Assembly (NCBI GenBank): GCA_905116865.2
Contig: CAJHNH020001112.1
Span: forward strand, 1,215,932-1,279,931
Source: Candidula unifasciata
Lineage: Eukaryota > Mollusca > Gastropoda > Stylommatophora > Geomitridae
Length of the DNA: 64,000 nucleotides
Direction of reading: 5' to 3'
A model generated the notes under the pieces. The model was not told where the DNA came from. It saw only the letters and a list, made by a program, of their open reading frames with translations, and searched no databases. Shown one piece after another: positions 32,843-44,177 of this stretch. The first letter of the stretch is position 1. Every line of letters starts with the position of its first letter. The position numbers and the translations under genes are program-made.

Positions 32843-33411
32843 TTTTTGTTCGGTTTGATATCTTTTCTTGATGTAGATACCCAGTACAATTATCAGTACG
32901 CCGTTAAATAATGCCTTGGATATCCTAGATGGTATGAAAGTAGGATGACCACCTTTCTGGGGGAAAAAAAAAACGTTAGCACCTCTGCTAACCGCCAATA
33001 ATTATAAATCACTGCCTATTCTGCAAACGCCTATTATCTTCCTCGAATCAGCGTTCTTGAAATGTATCACTTCTAAAGCTTCCTTTCTCTGATTAACTTT
33101 GGCAAGATTGGAAGAGTGCTTACAAGCACTTTCCCTAAAGTACATTCCATGTCCGTCCGGCAATGGCCGTACAATAGACGCCAGGCACGATTATTCAAGA
33201 AAGCCAAAAATATTCAATGGACATGGAAATGGACAAGAAATGGGACATGATGAAAGGCAAAGGTCAGATTCTATGGCCAGTTTCAGAAACGTAAATGTCA
33301 GAGTGGTGTGATTTAGTGGGCAGTTAATGGGTTCCTGTGTGTGTTTGATTTTGCAGGGTATTCTGACATAGTGTAATATGTTTTTTCCTCTCATACTTCA
33401 ATAAGTTTTAT
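32843..33411. other. No recognisable feature
   Basis: Short ORFs only; an A-run at 32965. Confidence 0.5.
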
Positions 33412-33472
33412 TCTTTTTCTTCTTCTTCTGCTTCTTCATTCTTCTTCTTCTGCTTCTTCTGCTTCTTCTTCT

Positions 33473-33519
<47 letters not shown>

Positions 33520-34247
33520 TTCTTCTTCTTCTTCTTCTTCTTCTTCTTCTTCTTCTTCTTCTTCTTCTTCTTCTTCTTCTTCTTCTTCTTCTTCTTCTTC
33601 TTTTTTTTTTCTTCTTCTTCTTCTTCTTCTTCTTCTTCTTCTTCTTCTTCTTCTTCTTCTTCTCCTTCTTCTTCTTCTTCTTCTTCTTCTTCTTCTTCTT
33701 CTTCTTCTTCTTCTTCTTCTTCTTCTTCTTCTTCTTCTTCTTCTTCTTCTTCTTCTTCTTCTTCTTCTTCTTCATCTTCTTCTTCTTCTTCTTCTTCTTC
33801 TTCTTCTTCTTCTTCTTCTTCTTCTTCTTCTTCTTCTTCTTCTTCTTCTTCTTCTTCTTCTTCTTCTTCCTCCTCTTCTTCTTCTTCTTCTTCTTCTTCT
33901 CCTCCTCCTCCTCCTCATCCACTTCTTCTTCTTCTTCTTTTTTCTCCTCCTCCTCCTCCTCTTCTTCTTCTTCTTCTTCTTCTTCTTCTTCTTCTTCTTC
34001 TTCTTCTTCTTCTTCTTCTTCTTCTTCTTCTTCTTCTTCTTCTTCTTCTTCTTCTAATTCTTCTTCTTCTAATTCTTCTTCTTCTAATTCTTCTTCTTCT
34101 CCTCCTCCTTATCCACTTCTTCTTCTTCTTCTTTTTTCTCCTCCTCCTCCTCCACTTCTTCTTTTTCTTCTTTTTCTTCTTCTTCTTCTTCTTCTTCTTC
34201 TTCTTCTTCTTCTTCTTCTTCTTCTTCTTCTTCTTCTTCTTCTTCTT

Positions 34248-34278
<31 letters not shown>

Positions 34279-34304
34279 TTCTTCTTCTTCTTCTCATCCT
34301 CCTC

Positions 34305-34336
<32 letters not shown>

Positions 34337-34405
34337 CTTCTTCTTCTTCTTCTTCTTCTTCTTCTTCTTCTTCTTCTCCTCCTCCTCCTCCTTCTCATCC
34401 TTCTT
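33412..34405. repeat. ~1 kb (TTC)n array
   Basis: TTC triplets with CTC, CTT and AAT interruptions, and a partly duplicated segment containing CCTCCTCCTCCTCATCCACT. ORFs coding poly-K and poly-R are artefacts. On the minus strand it is GAA, matching the tail of several LINEs here, though no clear LINE end is recognised next to this array. Confidence 0.97.
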
Positions 34406-34974
34406 TTCCTTCGAGTCTTTTGCAGTACGACGCTCTCATCACAGCAAGCCTGAAAGCACTCGGTCCCCTGACAACTTTACCTCCTCATAAGTATCATGCC
34501 TTTGATATCGCATGGTCACTGAAGTGGTGGTCGTCGCCTGCCTCGTCCTTCGGAAACCACATCTTCCATTACTGACGTCTATCAACCCTTATCCAGCCCA
34601 GTACTTCCACTGTGTGTCGTTGCTTCCTCGCTCCTCTATAAAAGGGATACAAGTATCTCTCACGTTCCTTTTTTTTTTTCAGCCGTCCCACTTTGGGACG
34701 CAATTTTTTTGTTAATACAAAGCCCCACCTCGGTTATCGTGGGGGCCCCTAATATAACCTAACGTTTGAACGAGTTTCTGGACCTTAGGCCGGGGAGAAT
34801 CTTATCCGAATGGTAGCAATTCATGTCATCGGGTATCACTCGTTAGTTGTGCCGTCCAGGTTGAGGTGAACGTCAGTTATTCACTTATGTTCTTTATACA
34901 ATTCAGAATTGGTCCAGGTAGGGCCTAGCGGTGGTATTTCTAAATTTCACAAAGTGAATACAACAAAAATATTT
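34406..34974. other. No recognisable gene
   Basis: GC-balanced sequence with a T-run at 34669-34679. No domain in any short ORF. Confidence 0.5.
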
Positions 34975-35190
34975 TACCATTTTCATGATGGATGTCCAAT
35001 ATTCATAAAGAGACACAGTCAAATCTTCATCAATTTTGTCTAATTTTCATAATGAGCATTGTAAAATGTTCGCATTAAGTGCCTTGTATTCACAATAGAC
35101 AGTGTCAAATATCCATGATATGTGTTTAGTTTTTTACAGTATATAGTTTCAAGCATTCGTGATTGGTGCCTAGCATACGGGGTACATGTT
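34975..35190. repeat. Degenerate tandem repeat, about 33-bp period
   Basis: Recurring TTCATAA and AGTGTCAAAT-like segments (TCCAATATTCATAA, AATTTTCATAATGAGCATTG, GTATTCACAATAGACAGTGT, AATATCCATGATATG). Highly diverged; period estimated by eye. Confidence 0.4.
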
Positions 35191-35416
35191 CCATTTCCCT
35201 CTTTTTCAGTCTTGTTATGAGATAAGGGAAGATAAAACAAGCTGTGGCCACCTAAAAGATTTGTGGAAAGAGAGACAGTGGAAGACAGTATGAGAAGATT
35301 ATTGACAGTCTTTTGTCATGGCACGGAGGGTTGTCAGCACACGAACTGATTCATACACATAATTGGTGTTGGCAGACTGTGGAGAGGCATGATCGTCCAC
35401 GCCAGTCGGCAAGGCA

Positions 35417-35430
35417 TATGATGATGATGC

Positions 35431-35462
<32 letters not shown>

Positions 35463-35472
35463 ATGATGATAC
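35417..35472. repeat. (GAT)n microsatellite
   Basis: ATGATGATG with GATCATGAT interruptions. Confidence 0.9.
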
Positions 35473-35584
35473 GGGGGACAGATTAAAACAATGTTATTTT
35501 ATGTTTTTTGTATTTACATTACATTTTTTGTTACAAATATTGACGTTGCGTGTCCAGTATTCTGGAACTAGGTATTTTTATGTT

Positions 35585-35845
35585 AGTTATATCGGGGAGA
35601 CGCCGTGAATTAGCAGCTAGTGCCCGCCCGCCCGCGAACGCAAGGTCATGTGTTGACATTTAAATCTCCCAGATTGACGCAGCCTTGAATTGGATGACAG
35701 TTAAAGTCATTGGAAGTAAAGTCGGTCGATGTAATGTCAGTCACATCTCCCACCAAGTACCGAGTGGCCTACACAATACAGGTCTAGTAGTTTGTAACCC
35801 AACACAACATAAGACGCAGATAAGGGTCCCCCGTTTTTTACTTGA
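35585..35845 (+). mobile_element. SINE family 1, diverged
   Basis: The head (AAGGTCATGTGTTGACAT), the body (GACGCAGCCTTGAATTGG, GAAGTAAAGTCGGTC) and the GTCCCCCGTTTTTTACTTG end are all recognisable at lower similarity than other copies. Confidence 0.75.
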
Positions 35846-36437
35846 TGTGGTGAAAGTTAGCAGTGCCGTCTTTACATTCGGGAACATTTCTTGATAGCCT
35901 GGTTTAGACACAGTTATGAGTGTCTGCTTTACACGTGCGTGTTTGATATCAAGAGTCTGTGCATTGTCCAGAGGTGTACAGAATGAATGTCTAAATTATA
36001 CCACGTCTGTTTACGATGTCTAGCTGTAGGGAATCTAATTCCACTTCCCTCGTTCGTCTTCTCCTTGTTGATGCCTTTATTTGCTTGTATAGACAAGTCT
36101 CTAAGCTAATGTATCTATTCGTCTTTTTCCATTTGAATGTAACATGGCTTACAGTTTACAGTGATGTGAATCCAGGGGCGGGTGGAGCGTTGTACGTTGG
36201 GGTAATGGGAACATTACAGTTTGTCTTTAATGTCTTTGCTGGTAGAATTGCAATGTGCTAATGTTTTTTCTTCTTTGTGAATCCACTGTAAGCTCCGGTG
36301 AAAATTCCTGGTTGTTTGTCCATTAGGTCCTTGGCTTTGTGCCATACCCTGGGGTGTGCAGGTGGATCTGTTTTGTTCGCTAATTTGTGTGCAGTTGATT
36401 GTTCCTCCCCCTTCATAGCTCAGCCTCCTTTTCATCT

Positions 36438-37060
36438 TAATCTTCTTCTTCTTCTTCTTCTTCTTCTTCTTCTTCTTCTTCTTCTTCTTCTTCTTCTTCT
36501 TCTTCTTCTTCTTCTTCTTCTTCTTCTTCTTCTTCTTCTTCTTCGTTTCCTCCACCTCCTCCTTCTCCTGCAGTTTACATTTTACCACTTTGAGGCTTGA
36601 GGGTGATATGAGGTTATGCTTCTTGCTATTTAGGCTGCCCCAACCAAATATACATCGTACTGTTGTAAAGTTTTTCTGATGTTATCTTTCCATTTGTTCT
36701 TAGTCCACCTCGTGGTCTGCATCCATCTCCTCTTTTAGTGTAAGTTGTGTATGGTGTTGATTCACAGGGCATTCTCTGGTTAGGCCGATCGATCTAGTAC
36801 ATTTGTATGCAATTTGAAATTGGTTCTATGCCGCCTTCAACATCGATGACCTCATTTTTGGTTTCATCTCTCTGTATCTATTTAGGTCACTACTCCAGCC
36901 CTTTTCAGACATTTTATTTCCATGGTTACTAATTTTCCTTACTGATTTGTTGTGATTGGCCATGTCTTGCACTGGTATCATTGAGTCAATCTTTAATTGA
37001 TGTTGAAACTCACCAACGTATCTGATGCATCCCCACAACACACGAATGAGAACCAAGCCT
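36438..37060 (-). pseudogene. LINE 3' end with expanded (GAA)n tail
   Basis: 36438-36545 is (TTC)n on plus. Immediately upstream on minus, 36560-37050 gives a decayed LINE C-terminus, e.g. TRWTKNKWKDNIRKTLQQYD after frame correction. Orientation and position fit a LINE whose GAA tail expanded to about 100 bp. Confidence 0.6.
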
Positions 37061-37779
37061 TTGGTAGCTTTTCTGCTTTCTCAAGGCCATGGGAAATACC
37101 CTTTTTAGGATTTTCTTCCCGGTTTTTAGTTATGCTGGACTTAAGAGCTCAGCCGTGCACCATAAAACCCTTTTTATTATCTATAGACAATCTGATAACT
37201 GACATATTTCCAAAAAAGGTCAGACTTCCTGTCTGACGACAGCCGTCAACAAGACGGAAGAACATTTTTTGCGTGCCTGATTATCTGTCCAACCAACAAG
37301 CCAATGGAACACATTACTTAACAGACAACGTCAACAATATAACAACATTGCTCCACCTTTGCTTGAGAAGCTGTCTCTGTCACAGGGGCTCTGAAACAAA
37401 GAAAGCTGGTGGTCGTTCAGAGGTAATTTTCTAGGGGCAGGGGTGGGACTTCAATATGCTTAAGCCGTGTGTAAATGCGCAACAATAATATTATAAATAA
37501 TACACATTATTATTAATGCTGTTATGTGCCTAATGTCAGATAAATATAATACTATATTCGAAATAATACGAAATGTAAAGACAAATACTAAAAAACATAG
37601 TATTTAATTTCTGTTATGCCATTTTTAATAAGTCTTTGCATGCCTACGATTTTTGTGTTTGCATTATTTACTATGAAATCAATTTTCTGTGACTTCTCGT
37701 CAGTCAACAGGTCCGTTACAAAAATGTACCTCTTGTCATGGGACGCATGAAAGTGTTTCTTTCTCTATCCGGCCCTATG
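37061..37779. other. No recognisable feature
   Basis: Short ORFs only, AT-rich from 37480. Confidence 0.5.
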
Positions 37780-38260
37780 TGCTTTTATAGCAAGTGCCAA
37801 ATTCTTGAACACAATGGTCTGCCTCTGCTTCGTTTTCCGGACACTGCACCGTCAATCCCTGTTCTCTTCTGGCCAATATAACGTTTAACATGACCAAAAT
37901 ACTTCAGGTTTCCGGACACTGCACCGTCAATCCCTGTTCTCTTCTGGCCAATATAACGTTTAACATGACCAAAATACTTCAGGTTTCCGGACACTGCACC
38001 GTCAATCCCTGTTCTCTTCTGGCCAATATAACGTTTAACATGACCAAAATACTTCAGGTTTCCGGACACTGCACCGTCAATCCCTGTTCTCTTCTGGCCA
38101 ATATAACGTTTAACATGAACAAAATACTTCAGGTTTCCGGACACTGCACCGTCAATCCCTGTTCTCTTCTGGCCAATATAACGTTTAACATGAACAAAAT
38201 ACTTCAGGTTTCCGGACAGGATGCTCTTTATGAGCCAGTTCTCCTCGATACTCATATCAT
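37780..38260 (-). pseudogene. LINE C-terminus with 5x75 bp in-frame expansion
   Basis: A minus-strand frame of 156 codons holds five tandem copies of a 25-residue module containing GNLKYFGHVKRYIGQKR (37834-38208). It then gives GKRSRGRP, the usual LINE C-terminal basic motif. In ordinary LINEs the LKYFGHVKR...GRP segment occurs once. Three units share one variant (GACC on plus) and two share another (GAAC). The frame is kept throughout. Upstream RT is absent. Confidence 0.85.
37834..38208. repeat. 75-bp tandem repeat, five units
   Basis: Units begin TTTCCGGACACTGCACCGTC at 37834, 37909, 37984, 38059 and 38134, with a partial sixth. Apart from one A/C site they appear identical, indicating recent expansion. 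Confidence 0.97.
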
Positions 38261-38769
38261 ACAGGATTGCGGGTTGTTTTTTTTTTTTTTGGGATCCATG
38301 GTGTCTTAAGAATTTTTCTGTAGCTTTTCAATTCAAAAGTTTTGATTTGTTCTATAATCACTGAGGAAGCTTCCATAAGTTGCCACGGAAGAGATGCTTG
38401 ATTTGTGTAGCTTCAACATCATTGTACGATATCTAAAAAGAACGACTAGCATTAAAAGGCAAAAAAAAAAAAAAAGATCATTAACACTGAGGTATTGGAA
38501 AAAGCAGACACTACAACAATTTTATAAATGGTCACTCTCCGAAGATGTGTCACGCGGAACATGAATGATACAGGTATTGAGGTAGATTCATGGGTTAAAA
38601 AAAAAAAAGTCTCCTGTACCGTGTTGCGTGGAGGTGGCACATCAGGAAGAGAATTAACATGTTGAAAGAAATTATTGCAGAAAGGATGAAAGCTGAATTT
38701 CTGAGAAGAAACACGCTGAACACAGATGATGGCAACAATGGAGCTGAAATTCCATACTTTAATTATAGA

Positions 38770-38890
38770 AGACTTTTCTTAGTGCGGACAGCTCTTGCTA
38801 GTCACACTCGCCATCGCCATGGGTTGTGTGTCCCATGCCTCTTCGGAGCACAGTATAGCACTATCGTCTTGAAAGACTGAAAGGTGCCAA
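38770..38890 (+). repeat. Second copy of the 775-900 repeat
   Basis: Shares CACTCGCCATCGCCATGGG and the ACTATCGTCTTGAAAGAC-like end with 820-895. Parent element unknown. Confidence 0.6.
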
Positions 38891-39047
38891 GCAAAGTATC
38901 ATTACTCTGCTTAATATCCCTGATATATCATATAATTTCCTTCTCAAATTATAAAGACAGAAGTGTATCGTATATAATGGTCTAAAACAGGTAGTGGTAA
39001 TTCCATCGCAAATTTTGCTATCATGGGGTGTTGTGAAATTCTTTTAC

Positions 39048-39290
39048 ATAAAGTGAAGGACCATTTTCCACACCTTTAGGTGTGTTAGTCATATAGACTG
39101 GTCCTATATTTTAAAGAACATCGGTATCGGGTGGGCAAATGATGTGGCCAGCATTACATCGATCAACTTTGCATCCCGTGACTTTTACCTAGTACCCATT
39201 TAAGGCTTAGTCGACCTGGAGCCATGATCATTTCCGGGGGAGGGGGGGGGAGGGTCCAACATTGTTCATATATGAACACATGACCCTTTA
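39048..39290 (-). mobile_element. SINE family 1, diverged, head altered
   Basis: Tail and body recognisable (GTGAAGGACCATTTTCCACA; TAGTACCCATTTAAGGC). The head is interrupted by a G-run at 39236-39252. A GT/GA microsatellite follows at 39314-39390. Confidence 0.78.
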
Positions 39291-39327
39291 CATGCATGGT
39301 AGAGAGAAAGAATGTGTGTGTGTGTGA

Positions 39328-39390
<63 letters not shown>

Positions 39391-39391
<1 letters not shown>

Positions 39392-40178
39392 AGTCATTTT
39401 TCAGTCGTCTTTCCATAGAGGTTTCAAAGTAACATTTTACATGTGTCTGGTAGTCACTTTCATGAGATTGGACTGACCCTTTTGACTTTCGGGTTAAACA
39501 AATTTAAATAAAAATCAGATTCTTCTATGGATTAAAAACCAGACGTACGTCTCTGCAGATCAGTGCACAGTCTCTCTCAGTCCCAGACAATAGTTATTCT
39601 AACTAGCTATATCCTAAGAAGTTTTTTACTTTAAAAAAAAATGTTTTGGCCTAAAGAAATTAATATAATCAAACCACGCGACTGAGTGAAATTGAAGTAA
39701 CAATTAAAACTGATTGGATGGACATGGTGCTGATTGAAAAAAAAATAAGAATAAAACAATGCAGTCTCCACACTGGAGGTTCGTTGAAGTGGATAAGTTT
39801 ACTCAGTGTCGGAATGCTTCTCGATTGTGCCTAACACTGCCTTTTTGTTGCTGCGAAAAGCAAATTCTGAAAATGGTGAGTAGTCTGTTGCCAGAATACT
39901 GGCGATACCTTATGCGACAAATTGCTCATGCAACTACTGATCTGTACAACCGCTGCTTCAATCGATGCCGAAATGCACAGTGCCAGAATTTCCGACTGCT
40001 ATCTTGTGCATTTAATATGTGTGTATCCTGTCTGGTTTGCTGAGACGGCAGCCCGTGTAAATTTTTTTCACAAATGGCAGTGATAGACATTCTGTGTTGT
40101 TTTCGTTGGTACAAGAAGGGAGCAACTAGGAGGTGACCCGTCTGCTATGTAGTTGGAACTGTGGCTACCTAATTACTG
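39391..40178. other. No confidently recognised feature
   Basis: A 94-codon ORF at 39759-40043 is Cys-rich but has no recognised domain and no supporting context. Confidence 0.45.
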
Positions 40179-40179
40179 A

Positions 40180-41033
40180 TTCTTCTTTCTTCATCTGCAT
40201 TTCTATCCCCCAATGGAGCATAGGCCCTCAACCAACTCACACCAAGTCTTTCTATCCTTCGCTATTACATGGCACTCTCACCATGTCATCCCCATCTTTC
40301 CAACTTCATTTTCCAGCTCTCTTCTCCAAGTGTTTTTTAACCTTCCTTTATTCCTATGCCCTTGCGGGTTCCAATTCAAGGACATTATAGTCATGATGTT
40401 ATCCTGTTTTCTCCATGTGTGTCCTATCCAACGCAAGCATCTCTTTCTTACCTCTTGGTCCCATGGAGCTTGCTTACTTCTCTCCCAAAGCTGTACATTA
40501 GTTATTCCATCATACCATTCAATTGCCTCTATTCTGAGCAGGCACCAGGTAATTAATGACTGTAATTTATTAGTAACTGGTTTAGTAGTTCTCCATGTTT
40601 CCGCCTCACACAAAAAGTACTGATTTGACATTAGAATTACCAATTTTAGGTTTAGTATTTCTTTTAATTTCTTTTGACTTCCTCAAATTCCCTAGTGCTA
40701 TGAAAGCTCCTCTTACCTTTTGTATTCTTATTTTAATATCTCTATCAGTTCCTCCATCTTTATCTACAGTACTGCCCAAATAGGTGTACGACTCCACGTC
40801 TTGGAGTGGGGTGCCATTAAGAGAAACCATATTACTATTTGCATGGTTTATTCTCATTATCGTTGTCTTTCCTTTATGGATTTTTAAATCTAGCTTTTTT
40901 CTAGCATCTGATTCCGTGAATGGGACAGAAGAGAAATATCATCAGCGAAGTCCAGATCATCAAGCTGTTTTGTAAGGGTCCACTGAATTCCCCTCTTGGT
41001 GTTAGCAGTTACTATCTTCATAATCCAGTCTAT
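40180..41033 (-). pseudogene. LINE copy 1, 3' part (split by copy 2)
   Basis: Minus-strand RT from DWIMKIVTAN through DLDFADDISLLSHS (catalytic box), YLGSTVDKDGG, AETWRTTK and WIGHTWRKQ to the GRLKNTWRRELE region, then a short degenerate GAA tail near 40180. Its upstream half is at 44178-45160; the two parts join within the RT at LLAI/DWIM. Several frameshifts. Confidence 0.9.
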
Positions 41034-44000
41034 CTTCTTCTTCTTCTTCTGCCTTTCTATCCCCCAATGGAGCATAGGCCCTCAACCAACTCACGCCAAG
41101 TCGTTCTATCCTTCGCCATTACATGGAGCTCTCCCCATGTCCTCCCAATCTTTCTAACCTCATTCTCCAGCTCTCTTCTCCATGTGTTTTTTGGCCTTCC
41201 TTTATTCCTATGCCCCTGTGGGTTCCAATGCAAAGACATTCTAGTTATGCTGTTCTCCTGTTTTCTCAGTGTGTGCCGTATCCAACGCCAGCGTCTTTTC
41301 CTCACCTCCTGATCCACTGGAGCCTGTCTAGTTCTCTCCCAAAGTTCTACATTAGTTATTCTATCATACCATTTTATTCCCTCTATTCTGCGCAGGCACC
41401 AGTTAATGAATGTCTGTAATTTATTAGTAATTGCCTTCGTTGTTCTCCATGTTTCCGCCCCATACAATAGTACTGATTTGACATTAGAATTAAAAATTTT
41501 TAGTTTAGTATTTCTTTTAATTTCTTTTGACCTCCACAAATTCCCTAGTGCTATGAAAGCCCCTCTTGCCCTTTGTAATCCTATTTTAATATCTCTATCA
41601 GTTCCTCCATCTTTATCTACATTACTGCCTAAATAGGTGTACGACTCCACGTCTTGGAGAGGGGTGCCATTAAGAGAAACCACATTACTATTTGCCTGAT
41701 TTATTCTCATTATCTTTGTCTTTCCTTTATGGATTTTCAGACCAAGCTGCTGTGATCTCGCATTAAGTATATTTAATTTATCTTGTATCTGATTCCGTGA
41801 ATGGGACAGAAGAGCAATATCATCAGCGAAGTCCAGATCATCAAGCTGTTTTGAAGGGGTCCACTGAATTCCATTCTTGGTGTTAGCAGTTACTGTTTTC
41901 ATAGTCCAGTCTATAGCCAGTAAAAATAGAAGAGGCGACAAAAGACATCCCTGTCGCACACCTGTTTTTATTTCAAATGCATCTGTTAGCTTTCCCTCAT
42001 GAAGAACTCGACATTTCATGTCTTTATATGTTGCCTTTACTAAGTTGATAATTTTATGTGGGATTCCATAGTGCCCCATCAATTTCCAGAGAGATTCCCT
42101 ATCAATGCTGTCAAATGCTTTTTCATAGTCTATAAATCCAATGTAAAGTGGTGAGTTCAGTTCAATGCTTTGCTCTGTTATAATACGTAATGTGGCTATC
42201 TGATCAGTACAGGATCTGTTTTACCGAAAACCTGCCTGCTCATCTCTTAGCATTTTATCAATAGCATTTGTTAATCTTTCCAAAATAATTCTACTTAATA
42301 TTTTTCCAGGAACTGACAGCAACATAATTCCTCTATAGTTTTCACACTCCTGTAGATCACCTTTTTTGGGCAGTTTCTCAAGATATCCTTCTCTCCAGTC
42401 TGCTGGTATTTCTTCGGTCTCCCAGACTTTACTGAATAATCTATGTAGCAATTCTGTTGATGAGTTTATGTTGGTCCTGATGGCTTCAGCTGGGATACCA
42501 TCTGGGCCTGACGCCTTTCCTTCCTTAAGAAGATTTATAGCTTTTCTAATTTCCTCTTTGGATGGTATCTCACAGTTGATATCCAGTTCCATTTCTAAAG
42601 GCTGGATATCTGGGGGAACCTCTGAGCCTGGTCTATTTAGAAATATTCAACCCATCTGTCCATTTGATCTTTAGTGTTAGTAAGTACCTTTCCTTGACTA
42701 TTTTTGATTGATCCAGTTGGCTGACTATATTTACCTACTAATTTTCTTGTGTTATTGTAAAGTTCTCTGAGGTTTCCTTTTGCTGCTGCTGTGTCCGCTT
42801 CTTGTGCTAGATCATTTAGATATTTCACTTTATCTGCCCTTATATGCCTCCTAACTTCCTTGTTGGCTTCTGTGTAATTCTCCTGAGCTCTAGCTTTAGC
42901 AGCTCTAGTTTTGCTATTGTTTAATTCTGCCTTTTTATTTTTCCTATCTCCAATCAGTTTAATGGTTTCTGGTGTTATCCATGCTTTATGTTTCCTTTCT
43001 TTCTTGCCAAGAACTTCTACGCAAGATTCATTCCAGATTCCTTTGATCTGATCCCAGCAGACTTCTGTGTTGATATCTTCAGCTAACTGCTGCAACACCT
43101 GGTACTTATTAGAGACCGTAACTGAGAACTGTTCCTTAATTTCTTTATCTCTGAGAAAGCCTACATTATATTGGTTTCTATGATTTTAAGATGTTTTATA
43201 TCTTTTTAGTTTCAGCTTGATTTTACTTATCACCAGGAAATGGTCAGTAAATACATCGGCACCTCTGAAAGCCCTAACATCGTAAAGGGATGATCTAAAC
43301 ATTTTGTTAATACATATGTGGTCAATTTGATTAGTTGTCTTATGGTCTGGTGATTCCCATGTTGCCTTGTGTATTCTTTTATGGGGAAAAATACTTCCAC
43401 CAATAACATACTGGTTACCTGCACAAAAATTTGTGAACAATTCTCCATTTTCATTCATTACTCCTAGACCATGTCTCCCCATAATTTCTTCATAACCTGT
43501 GTTGTCTGATCCTATCTTAGCATTCAAGTCACCCATCAAAATTTTTAAGTTGCCCTTTCTTTCATTATTTATAATATTTTAAAGCTGCATGTACAATTCT
43601 TCCTTAACAGATGCATCTTTATCATTTGTTGGTGCATAACACTGTATTACCGACATGTTCACCTTCTGTTTTACTGTTCTAAAAGATGCTCTTATTATTC
43701 TGGGACTCACAGCTTCCCATTCTATTAGTGCCCTGTCTGCTTCTTTTGATAGCATCAGGGCCACTCCTTCACTGTGCGGTGAATTTTCCTCTGTGTGTCC
43801 TGAGAACAAAATAGTTTCTCCTGAATTAAGAATACTTTTCCCTGTCCCAGTCCATCTAGTTTCACATAACCCTAAAATACTAATTCTATAATGTTTCATT
43901 TCCTTTGATACTTCCATTGTTCTCCCTATATCATAGAGAGTTCTAACATTCCAGGTGCCAATTCTGGAGGTTTTCCTAGCTGAGAGGAGGTACGTCAACG

Positions 44001-44177
44001 ATCCGGACTCCTTACGGCTTTCTCCCCACCGTGTCATACTTCTTCTATTTGAAGAGCCTCCCCTCATTTTGGTTGGCTGGATTTTATTTGCTTCTCTTTT
44101 TGACTTATCCATGGTTGGTTGGTTTTTGTGGCTATGGTTTTTACAGGATGAGGTACCATCCTCAAGCCCAACCCTAA
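41034..44177 (-). mobile_element. LINE copy 2, near full length, EN + RT
   Basis: A 3.14-kb copy of the same family inserted in copy 1, starting (5') about 65 bp before ATG 44112 and ending in GAA(5) at 41034-41049. From 44112 one frame covers the endonuclease and linker to about 42637, and a second covers the RT to 41057. Essentially complete for an apurinic-endonuclease LINE of about 1,000 residues. Clade uncertain (RTE/CR1-like; such proteins are often auto-annotated as craniofacial development protein 2). Confidence 0.92.
41057..44112 (-). pseudogene. LINE copy 2 polyprotein: APE endonuclease-RT
   Basis: Endonuclease blocks: IGTWNVRTLY, LGLCETRWTG, YAPTNDKD, GDLNAKIGSDN, QIDHICI and FTDHFLVIS. 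RT blocks: GKASGPDGIPAE, KLPKKGDLQECENYRG, DEQAGFR, GVRQGCLLSP, DLDFADDIALLSHS, YLGSNVDKDGG, GAETWRTTK and WIRHTLRK, ending LVEGLCSIGG. Lesions are few: in-frame stops near 43579, 43186 and 42221, and one frameshift at 42592-42637. All other frames agree, so it was probably active recently relative to its host copy. Confidence 0.9.

Noticed and set aside
33398..33922. Poly-Lys/Arg ORF of 174 codons (and similar at 48572, 51314, 36214)
   Set aside because: Translation of TTC/GAA arrays; no start context or unique sequence.
37834..38208. CRISPR-like array of five repeats
   Set aside because: Units are contiguous 75-bp copies without spacers and encode a LINE motif in frame; host is a eukaryote.
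39759..40043. Cys-rich 94-codon ORF as a possible secreted peptide
   Set aside because: No signal-peptide-like start and no regular cysteine framework; unsupported.
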